Below the pieces are notes generated by a model. That model did not search any database. It saw only the letters and a program-made list of their open reading frames with translations, and had not been told where the DNA came from. From Clostridia bacterium (GTDB lineage: Bacteria > Bacillota > Clostridia > Lachnospirales > Lachnospiraceae), in contig QKJQ01000039.1 of assembly GCA_003249225.1 (NCBI GenBank), forward strand, positions 1 to 38,674: a DNA stretch of 38,674 bases, written 5' to 3'. This document shows positions 1-8,542 of this stretch, piece by piece. The first letter of the stretch is position 1; each line of letters starts with the position of its first letter. A program made the position numbers and the translations under genes.

Positions 1-134
1 ATCCGAGGGACCCGTTTACGGGTAGCAAGTAAACCAACGCATGGCTGGCAGGCCAACTTATAAGCACACTTGTGTGCAGCTAGTAGTATTAGGGCTATGC
101 CCGAAAATGAAATACCACCCGCTATGCGGGTGGA
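1..134. other. Cluster of four stem-loops at window edge; possible end of a structured RNA or IS element
   Basis: No coding frame is apparent here. Four perfect hairpins follow one another: CCCG/CGGG near 11-22, GCACAC/GTGTGC near 63-76, GGGC/GCCC around a TAT loop near 91-101, and CCACCCGC/GCGGGTGG around another TAT loop at about 116-134. The last is strong but is followed by a mixed AT stretch, not a clean T-run, so it is a weak terminator at best. Chains of short hairpins with a final subterminal hairpin are typical of IS200/IS605-type ends and their guide-like RNAs, and also of other structured RNAs. The element begins before the window, so its identity cannot be settled. I do not recognise 6S RNA, tmRNA or RNase P core motifs. 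Strand is unknown. Confidence 0.4.
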
Positions 135-281
135 TAATTATTGTATTGTGGAAAAACACATGATCAGATTACGCCACATACTTATAAATCTTTTGTCTGT
201 ATTGTTTGCTGTACAGGAAAGGTCAGTCGGGTAGAAAATGTTAGTTTATGCGCTGAAAATCAGTGCAGGATAGGAGAATAT

Positions 282-2318
282 ATGAAACATCAGGAAACTT
301 TAGAATTTACAACAATAAAAGAGAAACTTGCAGAGCATGCTGTTACGGAAAAGGCAAAGAATAAATTCCGGAATATGGATATGATTCTTGAGGAAAGTAA
401 GCTGCGCAGAAAATTAAAGGAAACGACGGAAGCCAGAATCATGCTGGACAGAGTCGGAGCTCCGCCGCTTGGGTGTGTCTCGGATATCATTGCTTTAACA
501 GAAGCAGCAAAACGCGGAGAAATGCTTTCCATCAACGAACTGGACCAGGTAAGGCAGTTTGCGGTGGTATGTGAACGTATGAAACGCTACCTGAAAAAAT
601 CAGAAGAAAGCGGAATGATGCTTGCGGAATATGGGCATGGAATCTACGAACTTCAGGATCTTAGAAATGAGATCGAGCGATGTATCCGTAATGGTATTGT
701 GGATGATTATGCAACCAAAACATTATGTTCTCTCCGCAGGCAGATGGCAATCCTGGAAGGCTCGATCAAATCAAAACTTGATGAAATACTACGTAAGAAT
801 AAAGCATACTTTTCTGAAAGCTTTGTATCGGGAAGAAATGGAAGATTTACGCTGCCTGTCAGAAAAGAGTATAAGTATGCTATTCAGGGAAGCGTTGTTG
901 ATATCTCATCGACCGGAGCAACCTGCTTTATTGAACCGGCAGCAGTCGCAAAGCTTCGTGAAGAGCTTGAACTGCTGCGGCTGGAAGAGAATAATGAGGT
1001 CAGAAAGATACTGTATCAGCTGTCTGGTCTGGTATATCAGGATGCAGATGCAATCAAACGAAATGTAGATTACCTGGAGGAGCTTGATTATATCTTTGCA
1101 AAGGGAAAACTTAGTGTTGATATCAGAGGTGTTGAACCGGCAATAAATCTTGATGGAGTCATTCATATTAATGAAGGAAGACATCCATTGATCGATAAAA
1201 AAGTTTGTGTTCCTCTTACCATCGATTTTGGGGATGAAATCAAAGGAGTCATCATTACCGGACCGAATACTGGCGGGAAGACAGTTGCATTAAAGACCGT
1301 AGGCCTTTGTCTGATGATGGCAAATTGCGGACTTCATGTAGCTTGCACATCTGCAGATGTCTGTATGAGAGCGTCAATCTTGTGTGATATTGGAGATGGA
1401 CAGAGCATTTCGGAAAATCTCTCAACCTTTTCATCCCATATTACAAATATTATTGACATTATGCGTACGATGAATGAAGAAGCGCTGGTTCTGCTCGATG
1501 AACTTGGATCAGGAACCGACCCGGCAGAAGGCATGGGAATTGCGGTTGCGGTCTTGGATGAATTAAGACGGAGCGGCTGCCGTTTTATGGTCACGACACA
1601 TTATCCGGAAATCAAGGAGTATGCCAAAGACACACCGGGAATTATCAATGCTAGAATGGCATTTGACAAGGAAAGCCTCAGACCATTGTATCAGCTGGAG
1701 ATAGGTGAAGCCGGAGAAAGTTGTGCCTTTTACATCGCTATGAAGCTGGGATTTCCACAGCGCATACTGGAACGTGCATACGAAGCTGCTTACAAAGTGG
1801 AGCATATTGATGCGGATACACAGGAAACGAATGAACTGCAGGCTTCGGATAAGAAAACAAACGATACAAAGAGAACTGCAAACCAACAAAAAAGCATTTC
1901 AGATATTTCTTCACTTCAGGCAATAAAGTCAGAGGTTACGGTACAAGAAATTCCGAAAAAGGAGGTACCAAGAATTCAAAAGACGGAAGTAAAACGGCCT
2001 GTCCAGAGTGAAAAGATATTATCTAAATTTCAAAAAGGGGACTCCGTTCTTGTTTACCCGCAGAAAAAAATAGGAATTGTTTTTGAACCGGTCAATGAAC
2101 AGGGCGACGTTATTGTGCAGATCCAAAAGAAAAAGCTTACGGTGAATCACAAAAGAGTTAAATTACAGGTGAGTGCAGCAGAAATGTATCCGGAAGATTA
2201 TGATTTCTCTATAGTATTTGATTCGGTCGATGTACGAAAGAAGCGTCATCAGATGGAAAGAAAGTATCAGAAGGATATGGAAATTGTATATCCGGATCCT
2301 GATACACAGAAAATATAA
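282..2318 (+). CDS. MutS2-type DNA-binding ATPase lacking the C-terminal Smr domain
   Basis: The 678-residue protein belongs to the MutS2 branch of the MutS ATPases, which act on branched DNA or on collided ribosomes rather than in classical mismatch repair. The N-terminus (LEFTTIKEKLAEHA) matches the usual MutS2 start. A coiled clamp region follows, then Walker A GPNTGGKT near residue 327, Walker B LVLLDELGSGTDP near 402 and the TTHY switch. A small KOW-like segment (FQKGDSVLVYP) remains after the linker, but the normal Smr nuclease domain of about 80 residues is absent. A charged tail ending in PDPDTQKI replaces it. Family members are usually about 785 residues. I chose ATG 282 because AGGAG lies just upstream. 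The frame is open back to 141, but that extension has no MutS2 similarity and is Cys-rich. Confidence 0.88.
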   Translation: MKHQETLEFTTIKEKLAEHAVTEKAKNKFRNMDMILEESKLRRKLKETTEARIMLDRVGAPPLGCVSDIIALTEAAKRGEMLSINELDQVRQFAVVCERMKRYLKKSEESGMMLAEYGHGIYELQDLRNEIERCIRNGIVDDYATKTLCSLRRQMAILEGSIKSKLDEILRKNKAYFSESFVSGRNGRFTLPVRKEYKYAIQGSVVDISSTGATCFIEPAAVAKLREELELLRLEENNEVRKILYQLSGLVYQDADAIKRNVDYLEELDYIFAKGKLSVDIRGVEPAINLDGVIHINEGRHPLIDKKVCVPLTIDFGDEIKGVIITGPNTGGKTVALKTVGLCLMMANCGLHVACTSADVCMRASILCDIGDGQSISENLSTFSSHITNIIDIMRTMNEEALVLLDELGSGTDPAEGMGIAVAVLDELRRSGCRFMVTTHYPEIKEYAKDTPGIINARMAFDKESLRPLYQLEIGEAGESCAFYIAMKLGFPQRILERAYEAAYKVEHIDADTQETNELQASDKKTNDTKRTANQQKSISDISSLQAIKSEVTVQEIPKKEVPRIQKTEVKRPVQSEKILSKFQKGDSVLVYPQKKIGIVFEPVNEQGDVIVQIQKKKLTVNHKRVKLQVSAAEMYPEDYDFSIVFDSVDVRKKRHQMERKYQKDMEIVYPDPDTQKI

Positions 2319-2355
2319 AAAATTTACACAGTATATTCACAAGTTTTCCGTAAAG

Positions 2356-2383
2356 TATGCATATAAAATATAGCGTATGCATA
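2356..2383 (+). promoter_or_regulatory. Two TATGCATA palindromes 20 bp apart upstream of the DUF4405 gene
   Basis: The perfect 8-bp palindrome TATGCATA occurs at 2356-2363 and again at 2376-2383, each preceded by G. It flanks an AT-rich stretch (TATAAAATATAG) that could serve as a -10 region. The 20-bp spacing is about two helical turns, as expected for two operator sites on one face of the DNA. Function is inferred only. Confidence 0.35.
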
Positions 2384-2395
2384 GAAGGAGAATGT

Positions 2396-3559
2396 ATGAA
2401 TAAGAATCTCGCAGGGAGACTGTTTCTGGATCTGGTTATGACAATACTTATGGTAATTATGATGGGATATGATGTTAGCGGTGCATTATGGCACGAAATT
2501 CTTGGGATTGCTACCGTAGTATTATTTTTAATTCATATTATTATTAACGCAAGATGGATGAAGCAGGTCATAGTAAAACACACCGCAGCAAATTCACCGG
2601 TTGTTTTGATAAAATTCATAATTGATTTAATACAGATTGTCTTAATGATAATCATTGCAGTCAGTTCCGTGCTTATTTCAGGATATATATTTCATGCAGG
2701 AACGAACCATTATGATGTCTGGGCATATCTCCATACGGCATCCGGATATCTGTTGCTTATAACAATTGGCGTACACATCGGCTTTCATTCAAAAATGATT
2801 TTTTCGGCAATAAAGAAGCTGTTGGGAATGGAACCGGTGAGCAAAGCAAGAACAATCGTTATGCGTATTCTTGCAGTAATCATGGTAATTATGGGAATCA
2901 AATCATCATTTGACAGAGGCATCGCAGAGAGTTTTATTCCGTATTTTGCAAAAACAACGCAGGAGAGTACACAGACCAGTCAGGTGACAAATGAGATTAT
3001 TGTGGACGATTATGATGATTCTGAATCAATAACACTTGCAACTTTGGACACAACAGTAACAGCATCAACTGCAGACAGTTCTTCCTCGAGCACAGAACGT
3101 GTTTCTGTGGAAACCTTAAGGGCAGGAGGACGTGATCATGGAGACGTTGAGCAGAGTTTTGACAACAACCCGCCAACAGAAGATCAGGATGTTGACGATT
3201 ACCTTGGGAGTCTGACCTGTACCGGCTGTGGAAAGAGATGTTCGCTGTTACGGCCACAGTGTAACACAGGTGTTGGTCAGGCAGAAGATGCCACAGCGTA
3301 TTTTGAAGAATATACGGCAGCCTCATCAACAGAAAGTGATAGTACGCAGGAAGATTTGACTAGTGCAGCAGATTCTGAGCAGGGCGGCTCATCTGCATCG
3401 AGTGCAGCAGCAGATACAGACCTTGATTATGTTGTTGTAAAAGACAGTGCGGTATCCTTATTTGCTGATTATATACCTATCTTAAGTATGTATGCAATTG
3501 GCGGTCATTATGTTCTGATCGGTATCGAGGCGGCCAGACGCAGAAAAAATAGAATTTGA
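2396..3559 (+). CDS. DUF4405-like multi-pass membrane protein with extracytoplasmic Cys cluster
   Basis: This is a 387-residue membrane protein. Four to five hydrophobic segments fill the first ~180 residues (for example LFLDLVMTILMVIMMGYDV and HEILGIATVVLFLIHIIIN), with histidines placed as in DUF4405 and cytochrome b-like haem membrane domains. A Ser/Thr/Asp-rich, low-complexity stretch follows. It contains CTGCGKRCSLLRPQC near residue 275, a CxxCxxxC...C cluster that could bind a metal, Fe-S or a redox cofactor. A final hydrophobic segment precedes a basic tail (RRRKNRI). ATG 2396 has AGAAGGAG upstream; an earlier in-frame ATG at 2357 lies inside the putative operator and has no ribosome binding site. 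The substrate is unknown; a membrane redox role is inference. Confidence 0.75.
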   Translation: MNKNLAGRLFLDLVMTILMVIMMGYDVSGALWHEILGIATVVLFLIHIIINARWMKQVIVKHTAANSPVVLIKFIIDLIQIVLMIIIAVSSVLISGYIFHAGTNHYDVWAYLHTASGYLLLITIGVHIGFHSKMIFSAIKKLLGMEPVSKARTIVMRILAVIMVIMGIKSSFDRGIAESFIPYFAKTTQESTQTSQVTNEIIVDDYDDSESITLATLDTTVTASTADSSSSSTERVSVETLRAGGRDHGDVEQSFDNNPPTEDQDVDDYLGSLTCTGCGKRCSLLRPQCNTGVGQAEDATAYFEEYTAASSTESDSTQEDLTSAADSEQGGSSASSAAADTDLDYVVVKDSAVSLFADYIPILSMYAIGGHYVLIGIEAARRRKNRI

Positions 3560-3584
3560 CAAACCGGTATGAAAAAGCTACTAT
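3556..3584 (+). promoter_or_regulatory. Sigma-A-type promoter for the thioesterase gene
   Basis: TTGACA at 3556-3561 and TACTAT at 3579-3584 are separated by 17 bp. The -35 box overlaps the stop of the preceding gene and the coding start follows about 40 bp downstream, so the thioesterase can be transcribed on its own. Confidence 0.65.
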
Positions 3585-3625
3585 AACAATAAAAATGCAT
3601 TGTTATCTATGGAAAAGGAGCTCTC

Positions 3626-4123
3626 ATGGCAGTAGGTCAGAATAATATAGTCCCTGATAAAAAGAAGGTACATGATTCACAGATTGAACAGGTCCATTCT
3701 CTTATGTCAAGAGATCTGAACGGCAGTGGAAGGTTGTTTGGCGGTCAGCTGGTCAGCTGGATCGATGAGGTTGCAGGCATTGTAGCCAGACGGCACGCAC
3801 AGACTTCTGTTGTAACCGCTGCGATTGACAATCTGATTTTTAAATCAGGAGCAAAGATCAATGATATCATTGTGCTGATTGGAAGGGTTACCTATGTGGG
3901 AAAGACCTCCATGGAAGTTCGGGTGGATACTTATGTGGAATCGAATGAAGGATTTCGAAAAATGATTAACAGAGCTTATCTGGTCATGGTATCGCTTGAT
4001 GAAAAGGGTTGTCCGCAATCGGTTCCGGGTCTGATTATAGAAGCAGAAGAAGAAAGAGCAGAATGGGATGCCGGAGTCAGAAGATCAGAACTTCGGGCAA
4101 TCCGCAGAAAAGAAGGATTTTAA
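3626..4123 (+). CDS. Acyl-CoA thioesterase, hotdog fold (YciA/BFIT-type)
   Basis: The 165-residue single-domain hotdog protein is predicted to hydrolyse acyl-CoA thioesters in the cytoplasm. The conserved helix motif LFGGQLVSWIDEVAG holds the usual catalytic Asp. It is followed by the VVTAAIDNLIFKSG strand and the VTYVGKTSMEVRV segment seen in this family. Length fits a single-domain homo-oligomeric enzyme. The start at 3626 has AAAGGAG directly upstream. The gene has its own promoter and is convergent with msrA. Chain-length preference cannot be read from the sequence. Confidence 0.88.
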   Translation: MAVGQNNIVPDKKKVHDSQIEQVHSLMSRDLNGSGRLFGGQLVSWIDEVAGIVARRHAQTSVVTAAIDNLIFKSGAKINDIIVLIGRVTYVGKTSMEVRVDTYVESNEGFRKMINRAYLVMVSLDEKGCPQSVPGLIIEAEEERAEWDAGVRRSELRAIRRKEGF

Positions 4124-4154
4124 TATAGTCAACAGACTACAGCAATGATGAAAA

Positions 4155-4182
4155 AAAGTGCAGCAGATTATCGCTGCACTTT
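4155..4182. terminator. Bidirectional terminator between thioesterase gene and msrA
   Basis: AAAGTGCAGC (4155-4164) pairs with GCTGCACTTT (4173-4182) across an 8-nt loop. On the minus strand the stem runs into seven T residues, a strong terminator for msrA; on the plus strand the tail is a weaker TTTCTTG. The msrA stop codon lies in the loop. Confidence 0.85.
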
Positions 4183-4665
4183 CTTGAATTTGTCAGGACC
4201 AATGTGACAATAGCCGCCTGGGTTTTTATCCAGATATTTTTGATGATACTCTTCGGCTGAACTGAAATTATCAAGAGGAAGTACTTCAATGGCAATTGCT
4301 TCCTGATATTGCTTTTGTAATTCGGCTATAGAACTTTGTATATTTTCCAGGTCTAAACTATCAATATAATAAATTCCGGTTCGATACTGAACCCCCGAAT
4401 CATGGCCTTGTCTGTTTACACTGACAGGGTCAATGACATCATAATACAGATTCAGCAAATCAGGTAATGTAAGGATAGCGTTGTCATAAATTACTTTTAC
4501 AGTTTCTGCGTGTCCGGTATTTTTATGGCACACATCTTCATACGTAGGATGTAAAGTTTTTCCGTTGGCATATCCAACTTCAGTAGACAAAACACCTTTG
4601 ATCAGGTCGAAATATTTCTGTGTTCCCCAGAAGCATCCACCTGCAAGATAGATTTCTTTTATCAT
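4168..4665 (-). CDS. msrA: Peptide methionine-S-sulfoxide reductase
   Basis: MsrA reduces the S epimer of methionine sulfoxide in proteins, using a catalytic cysteine recycled by thioredoxin. The GCFWG motif at residues 10-14 carries the catalytic Cys11. GHAETVKVIYD and the C-terminal NPGGYCHIGP segment, with a likely resolving Cys, fit the family. At 165 residues it is a stand-alone MsrA domain with no MsrB fusion. AAGGAAGGAG lies just upstream of the start. It has its own strong minus-strand promoter, and its last codons form one arm of the shared terminator hairpin. Confidence 0.95.
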   Translation of the reverse strand: MIKEIYLAGGCFWGTQKYFDLIKGVLSTEVGYANGKTLHPTYEDVCHKNTGHAETVKVIYDNAILTLPDLLNLYYDVIDPVSVNRQGHDSGVQYRTGIYYIDSLDLENIQSSIAELQKQYQEAIAIEVLPLDNFSSAEEYHQKYLDKNPGGYCHIGPDKFKKVQR

Positions 4666-4744
4666 AATAAACTCCTTCCTTGAACATAGACAGCATTAAC
4701 CTAACTGTTTGCATTCGGGTATAAAAATATTTGCTGCTGACATC

Positions 4745-4774
4745 ATTATAGCAGGCGGCAGCAAAGAACGTCAA
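4745..4774 (-). promoter_or_regulatory. msrA promoter
   Basis: Read on the minus strand, TTGACG (4769-4774) and TATAAT (4745-4750) are 18 bp apart, with a TGC extended -10. This leaves a leader of roughly 70 nt before the msrA start. Confidence 0.75.
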
Positions 4775-4846
4775 TCAGCTACAATGACTAAAAATATGGG
4801 TAAATAATTCATAGAATTCACGCTGGCGAAACAAGAGTACGTAAGC

Positions 4847-4893
4847 TATAATCAAAACACACAAGTAGAAAGCCGAAATCCACGAACGGCTTT
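4847..4893 (+). promoter_or_regulatory. Possible fucosidase promoter -10 and leader hairpin
   Basis: A perfect TATAAT lies at 4847-4852, with only a poor -35 (TGGCGA at 4824-4829, 17-bp spacing), which suggests dependence on an activator. The leader then forms a stem AAAGCCG/CGGCTTT (4869-4875 with 4887-4893). The AT-rich region 4775-4846 shows nothing else I can identify. Confidence 0.35.
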
Positions 4894-4969
4894 AACCTGT
4901 AAGTTTGTATACCACGTATCATCCCGTACAAGCTTGGCAAGCGCAAAGCTGCAGCGCAAAAGGAGGAAA

Positions 4970-7294
4970 ATGAATCGAAATAATTTATGGTATAAACAGC
5001 CGGTATCAATAAATCCCAATCAGCCGGAGCATTGGAACAACGCACTGCCAATCGGAAATGGTGCACTTGGGGCAATGGTGTTTGGCGGGATAGGGAAGGA
5101 ACGGCTTCAATTGAATGAAGACACCTTATGGAATGGCGGCGGAAATCGCAACAGAGTGAATAAAGATGCGAAAGAAAGCTTTTTTGTCATTCGTAAATTG
5201 TTAGCGGAAGGACGAATAGCAGAAGCACAGAGGCTGACAAAGCTTGGAATGATGAGCGGACCGGAGGGAGAACGAAATTATACAACGGCAGGCGATTTGC
5301 TGATGGATTTTGAGACAGAGGATTCCAATGCATCAGAGTACCAGCGCAGTCTGAATCTTGAAGAGGCGATAGTTTCTGTTTCTTATAACCTGGATGATAA
5401 TATTATGACCAGAGAAGTGTTTTCTTCCGCAGTCCATAAAGTAATTGTTATGCGTTTTGAAAGTAAGAGGGCAGGAAAGCTGCATTTCACAGCACTTTTT
5501 GATCGTTGGGTCTACCAGGATACCAATGAGGCTGTTTCAAAGAATACGATCCTTATGCAAGGTGTAGAGGGCGGGAAAGGTGCGGTCTCTTTTTGTGTGG
5601 GTGCCAGAATCTGCGATACGGACGGAAGTGTAACGACGCTTGGCAACAATCTGATTTTGGAGAAGGCAACAACAGCAACACTGCTGGTGACGGTACGAAC
5701 CAGCTTTTATAAGGAAGATCCGGCAAATTGGTGCCTTGAGAAACTAAACGAAGCGTCACTGCTTACCTACAATGAACTTCGGGAAGCCCATACGAAAGAA
5801 TATAAGGCGTACTACGATCGTATGTCTTTTCGGATGGAAAGTCCAAGAGATATAGAAGAACTTGCGACAGATGTAAGGCTCGCCAGAGTGAAGGAGGGTG
5901 CCTTTGATCCGGGCTTGATCGCTCTTTACTATAATTATGGCAGGTACCTCCTCTTATCCTGCAGCCGGTCCGGTACACAGGCTGCGAATCTTCAGGGTAT
6001 CTGGAATAAAGATTTCATCCCGCCATGGGGTGGAAAATATACCATAAACATTAATACAGAGATGAATTACTGGCCGGCTGAAAGCTGCAATCTTCCGGAA
6101 TGTGTGCAGCCGTTGTTCGATCTGCTGATGCGGATGCTGCCAAATGGAAAGAAAGTGGCGCAGGATATGTATGGTTGCCAGGGGTTTGTAGCGCATCATA
6201 ACACTGATATCTGGGGAGACTGTGCACCGCAGGATCTGTATCTCCCTGCGACCATATGGCCTATGGGAGCGGCCTGGTTATGCACTCATATCTGGGAGCA
6301 CTACCTGTATACAGAGGATCTGCAGTTTCTGGAAAAATACTATGTTCTGCTGCGGGAAGCTTCCCTTTTCTTTACGGAATATATGTTCCGAAACGAGCAG
6401 GGAAAACTGGTGACAGGACCTTCGGTTTCGCCGGAAAACACCTATATTCATCCAAGCGGGGAGAAAGGTACGGTCTGCATTGGTCCATCCATGGACAGTC
6501 AGATCATAACCGATCTTTTCGAAGCCTGCATCCAGTCCGCAAAGCTGCTTCAAAAAAAGGATGCACTGACGGATACTTTGGAAAATATGCTTCAAGACAT
6601 CCCAAAGCCTGCCATCGGGCAGTATGGTCAGCTGATGGAATGGGCACAGGATTATGAAGAGGCAGAACCCGGACACAGGCACATTTCACATTTGTATTCC
6701 ATTTACCCGGCAGCTCAGGTCACCTTCGAAAAAGATCCGGAGCTGATCAAGGCGGCAAGGGTTACCTTAGAGCGCCGATTGGCGAATGGCGGCGGTCATA
6801 CCGGCTGGTCAAGAGCCTGGATCATCGCCATGTGGGCAAGACTTCGGGATGGAGACAAAGCCGGTGAGAATGTAAATGCAATCCTTGCAAAATCGACTTC
6901 CGATAATCTTTTTGATATGCATCCACCTTTTCAAATTGACGGAAATTTTGGTGCAACAGCAGGAATAACAGAGATGCTGCTGCAGAGTCATGACGGAGTT
7001 ATTAACCTGCTTCCGGCTTTGCCGGCTGCATGGAAAAAAGGCAGTATAAAAGGAATCCGTGCCAGAGGTAGAAAGAGTGTCTCCATCGAATGGGAAGACG
7101 GTAAATTGAAAAATGCTCTCATTCTTACAGAGAAAAAAGAAAGCTTTCTGATTGGCGTTCAAGGTGATGTGGACATCACAATACATAAAGCAGATGGTAC
7201 CTGCAGTGAGGGTGAAGCGGTTGAAATCCAGTCTCCCGGCAGGTACAGGATCACAGCGGAGGCAGATTCTGTGATTGAGATAAAAAAGCAGTAA
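4970..7294 (+). CDS. Alpha-L-fucosidase, glycoside hydrolase family 95
   Basis: The 774-residue enzyme matches GH95, an inverting family that removes alpha-1,2-linked L-fucose from host glycans and milk oligosaccharides. An N-terminal beta domain ([19 protein letters not shown]) leads into an (alpha/alpha)6 barrel. NINTEMNYW near residue 358 carries the two catalytic Asn, SPEN near 487 the general-acid Glu, and QIDGNFG near 656 the Asp, by comparison with Bifidobacterium AfcA. There is no signal peptide, so it should act in the cytoplasm on imported oligosaccharides. ATG 4970 has AAAGGAGG directly upstream; an in-frame start at 4934 lacks one. No fucose transporter or catabolic genes are adjacent. 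Some GH95 enzymes prefer galactose, so specificity is not certain. Confidence 0.9.
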   Translation: MNRNNLWYKQPVSINPNQPEHWNNALPIGNGALGAMVFGGIGKERLQLNEDTLWNGGGNRNRVNKDAKESFFVIRKLLAEGRIAEAQRLTKLGMMSGPEGERNYTTAGDLLMDFETEDSNASEYQRSLNLEEAIVSVSYNLDDNIMTREVFSSAVHKVIVMRFESKRAGKLHFTALFDRWVYQDTNEAVSKNTILMQGVEGGKGAVSFCVGARICDTDGSVTTLGNNLILEKATTATLLVTVRTSFYKEDPANWCLEKLNEASLLTYNELREAHTKEYKAYYDRMSFRMESPRDIEELATDVRLARVKEGAFDPGLIALYYNYGRYLLLSCSRSGTQAANLQGIWNKDFIPPWGGKYTININTEMNYWPAESCNLPECVQPLFDLLMRMLPNGKKVAQDMYGCQGFVAHHNTDIWGDCAPQDLYLPATIWPMGAAWLCTHIWEHYLYTEDLQFLEKYYVLLREASLFFTEYMFRNEQGKLVTGPSVSPENTYIHPSGEKGTVCIGPSMDSQIITDLFEACIQSAKLLQKKDALTDTLENMLQDIPKPAIGQYGQLMEWAQDYEEAEPGHRHISHLYSIYPAAQVTFEKDPELIKAARVTLERRLANGGGHTGWSRAWIIAMWARLRDGDKAGENVNAILAKSTSDNLFDMHPPFQIDGNFGATAGITEMLLQSHDGVINLLPALPAAWKKGSIKGIRARGRKSVSIEWEDGKLKNALILTEKKESFLIGVQGDVDITIHKADGTCSEGEAVEIQSPGRYRITAEADSVIEIKKQ

Positions 7295-7339
7295 ATTCTA
7301 TACATCAAATGAAAAAAATGTATTGTGTATAAGATTTTG

Positions 7340-7348
7340 TGTTATAAT
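7340..7348 (+). promoter_or_regulatory. Extended -10 promoter for fba
   Basis: TGT followed by TATAAT (7343-7348) forms an extended -10 element; no good -35 is visible at 16-18 bp. It lies between the fucosidase stop and the aldolase start, so fba probably has its own transcript. Confidence 0.6.
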
Positions 7349-7411
7349 AGGAAAGCATAAAGGTAAACTGCATTTTATTTATTATTATACCCAGAAAGGA
7401 TGGATTTCATT

Positions 7412-8347
7412 ATGGCATTGGTTACAACAACGGAAATGTTTAAAAAAGCATATGAAGATGGATATGCAATCGGAGCTTTTAATGTAAACAACATGGAGAT
7501 CATTCAGGGAATAACAGAAGCAGCAGCGGAGCTCAAATCTCCTATTATTCTCCAGGTTTCGGCAGGAGCAAGAAAGTATGCAAAGCATAATTATCTTGTT
7601 AAACTTGTGGAGGCTGCATTAATGGAATGCGATATACCCATAGCGCTCCATCTTGATCACGGTGATACCTTTGAATTATGTAAATCCTGTATTGATGGTG
7701 GCTTTACTTCGGTAATGATCGATGGTTCACACCATAGCTTTGAAGATAATATAGATCTGACCAAAAAGGTTGTTGAATATGCACATGCCCATGGAGCTGT
7801 CGTGGAAGGCGAGCTTGGACGACTGGCTGGAATAGAAGATGCAGTTAATGTCAGTGCGGAAGATGCGTCCTATACCAGGCCGGATGAAGTCGAAGAATTC
7901 GTTACCCGTACCGGCGTTGATTCGCTTGCCATTGCAATCGGGACAAGCCATGGTGCGTATAAATTTAAACCGGGGCAGAAACCGCAGCTCCGCTTCGATA
8001 TTCTGGAAGAAGTGGAACGACGGCTTCCAAAGTATCCGATTGTTCTGCATGGTGCGTCCAGTGTTGTTCCTGAATTTGTCGAAACCATCAATAAGAATGG
8101 CGGCGCACTCGATAATGCCATTGGTATTCCGGAAGATATGCTGCGAAAAGCTGCTGCTATGGCTGTATGCAAGATCAACATTGACTCGGATCTGCGTCTC
8201 GCTATGACGGCTGGAATTCGTGAATATATGTTCGCAAATCCAGGGGCTTTTGATCCAAGACAGTATCTGACTCCGGCACGTGCCAATATAAAACGGTTAG
8301 TATCACATAAGATCCTTGATGTCCTTGGAAGTAATGATAAAGCATAG
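7412..8347 (+). CDS. fba: Class II fructose-1,6-bisphosphate aldolase
   Basis: This zinc enzyme reversibly splits fructose-1,6-bisphosphate into dihydroxyacetone phosphate and glyceraldehyde-3-phosphate in glycolysis. The 311-residue protein has the class II signature near residue 80 (LHLDHGDTFELC, with a zinc-binding His), the catalytic region VMIDGSHHSFEDN, VVEGELGRLAG and a later zinc His in VLHGASS. ATG 7412 gives the usual MALVTTTEMF start, with AAAGGATGG upstream; an in-frame ATG at 7400 sits too close to that site. A terminator follows at once. Tagatose-bisphosphate aldolase is a close relative, but the single-copy-like context favours the glycolytic enzyme. Confidence 0.93.
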   Translation: MALVTTTEMFKKAYEDGYAIGAFNVNNMEIIQGITEAAAELKSPIILQVSAGARKYAKHNYLVKLVEAALMECDIPIALHLDHGDTFELCKSCIDGGFTSVMIDGSHHSFEDNIDLTKKVVEYAHAHGAVVEGELGRLAGIEDAVNVSAEDASYTRPDEVEEFVTRTGVDSLAIAIGTSHGAYKFKPGQKPQLRFDILEEVERRLPKYPIVLHGASSVVPEFVETINKNGGALDNAIGIPEDMLRKAAAMAVCKINIDSDLRLAMTAGIREYMFANPGAFDPRQYLTPARANIKRLVSHKILDVLGSNDKA

Positions 8348-8361
8348 GAATAAGAAAAATG

Positions 8362-8386
8362 CAGGGAGGGCAGCCTCCCTGTTTTT
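8362..8386 (+). terminator. Rho-independent terminator after fba
   Basis: CAGGGAGG (8362-8369) pairs with CCTCCCTG (8374-8381) around a 4-nt loop, followed by five T. It separates fba from the glycosylation-like cluster. Confidence 0.92.
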
Positions 8387-8542
8387 ATACACTGCTCTTT
8401 GCTTTATGATAATGGCAGTATTCACCCAACGAGATAACTTTTTCCTGCTAGGCTATACAGTATTTGGAGAAAAAGAACGATAATACTAGAAGAGGAAATG
8501 AAGCACAACTTCCTAATAATAGAAGACAAGAAAGAGGTAGAT

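Noticed and set aside
1..134. 6S RNA, tmRNA or RNase P RNA
   Set aside because: None of the core conserved motifs of these RNAs could be found in the visible part.
141..281. N-terminal extension of the mutS2-like gene
   Set aside because: The extension has no family similarity, is Cys-rich and lacks a ribosome binding site, while ATG 282 has AGGAG and the family's usual start.
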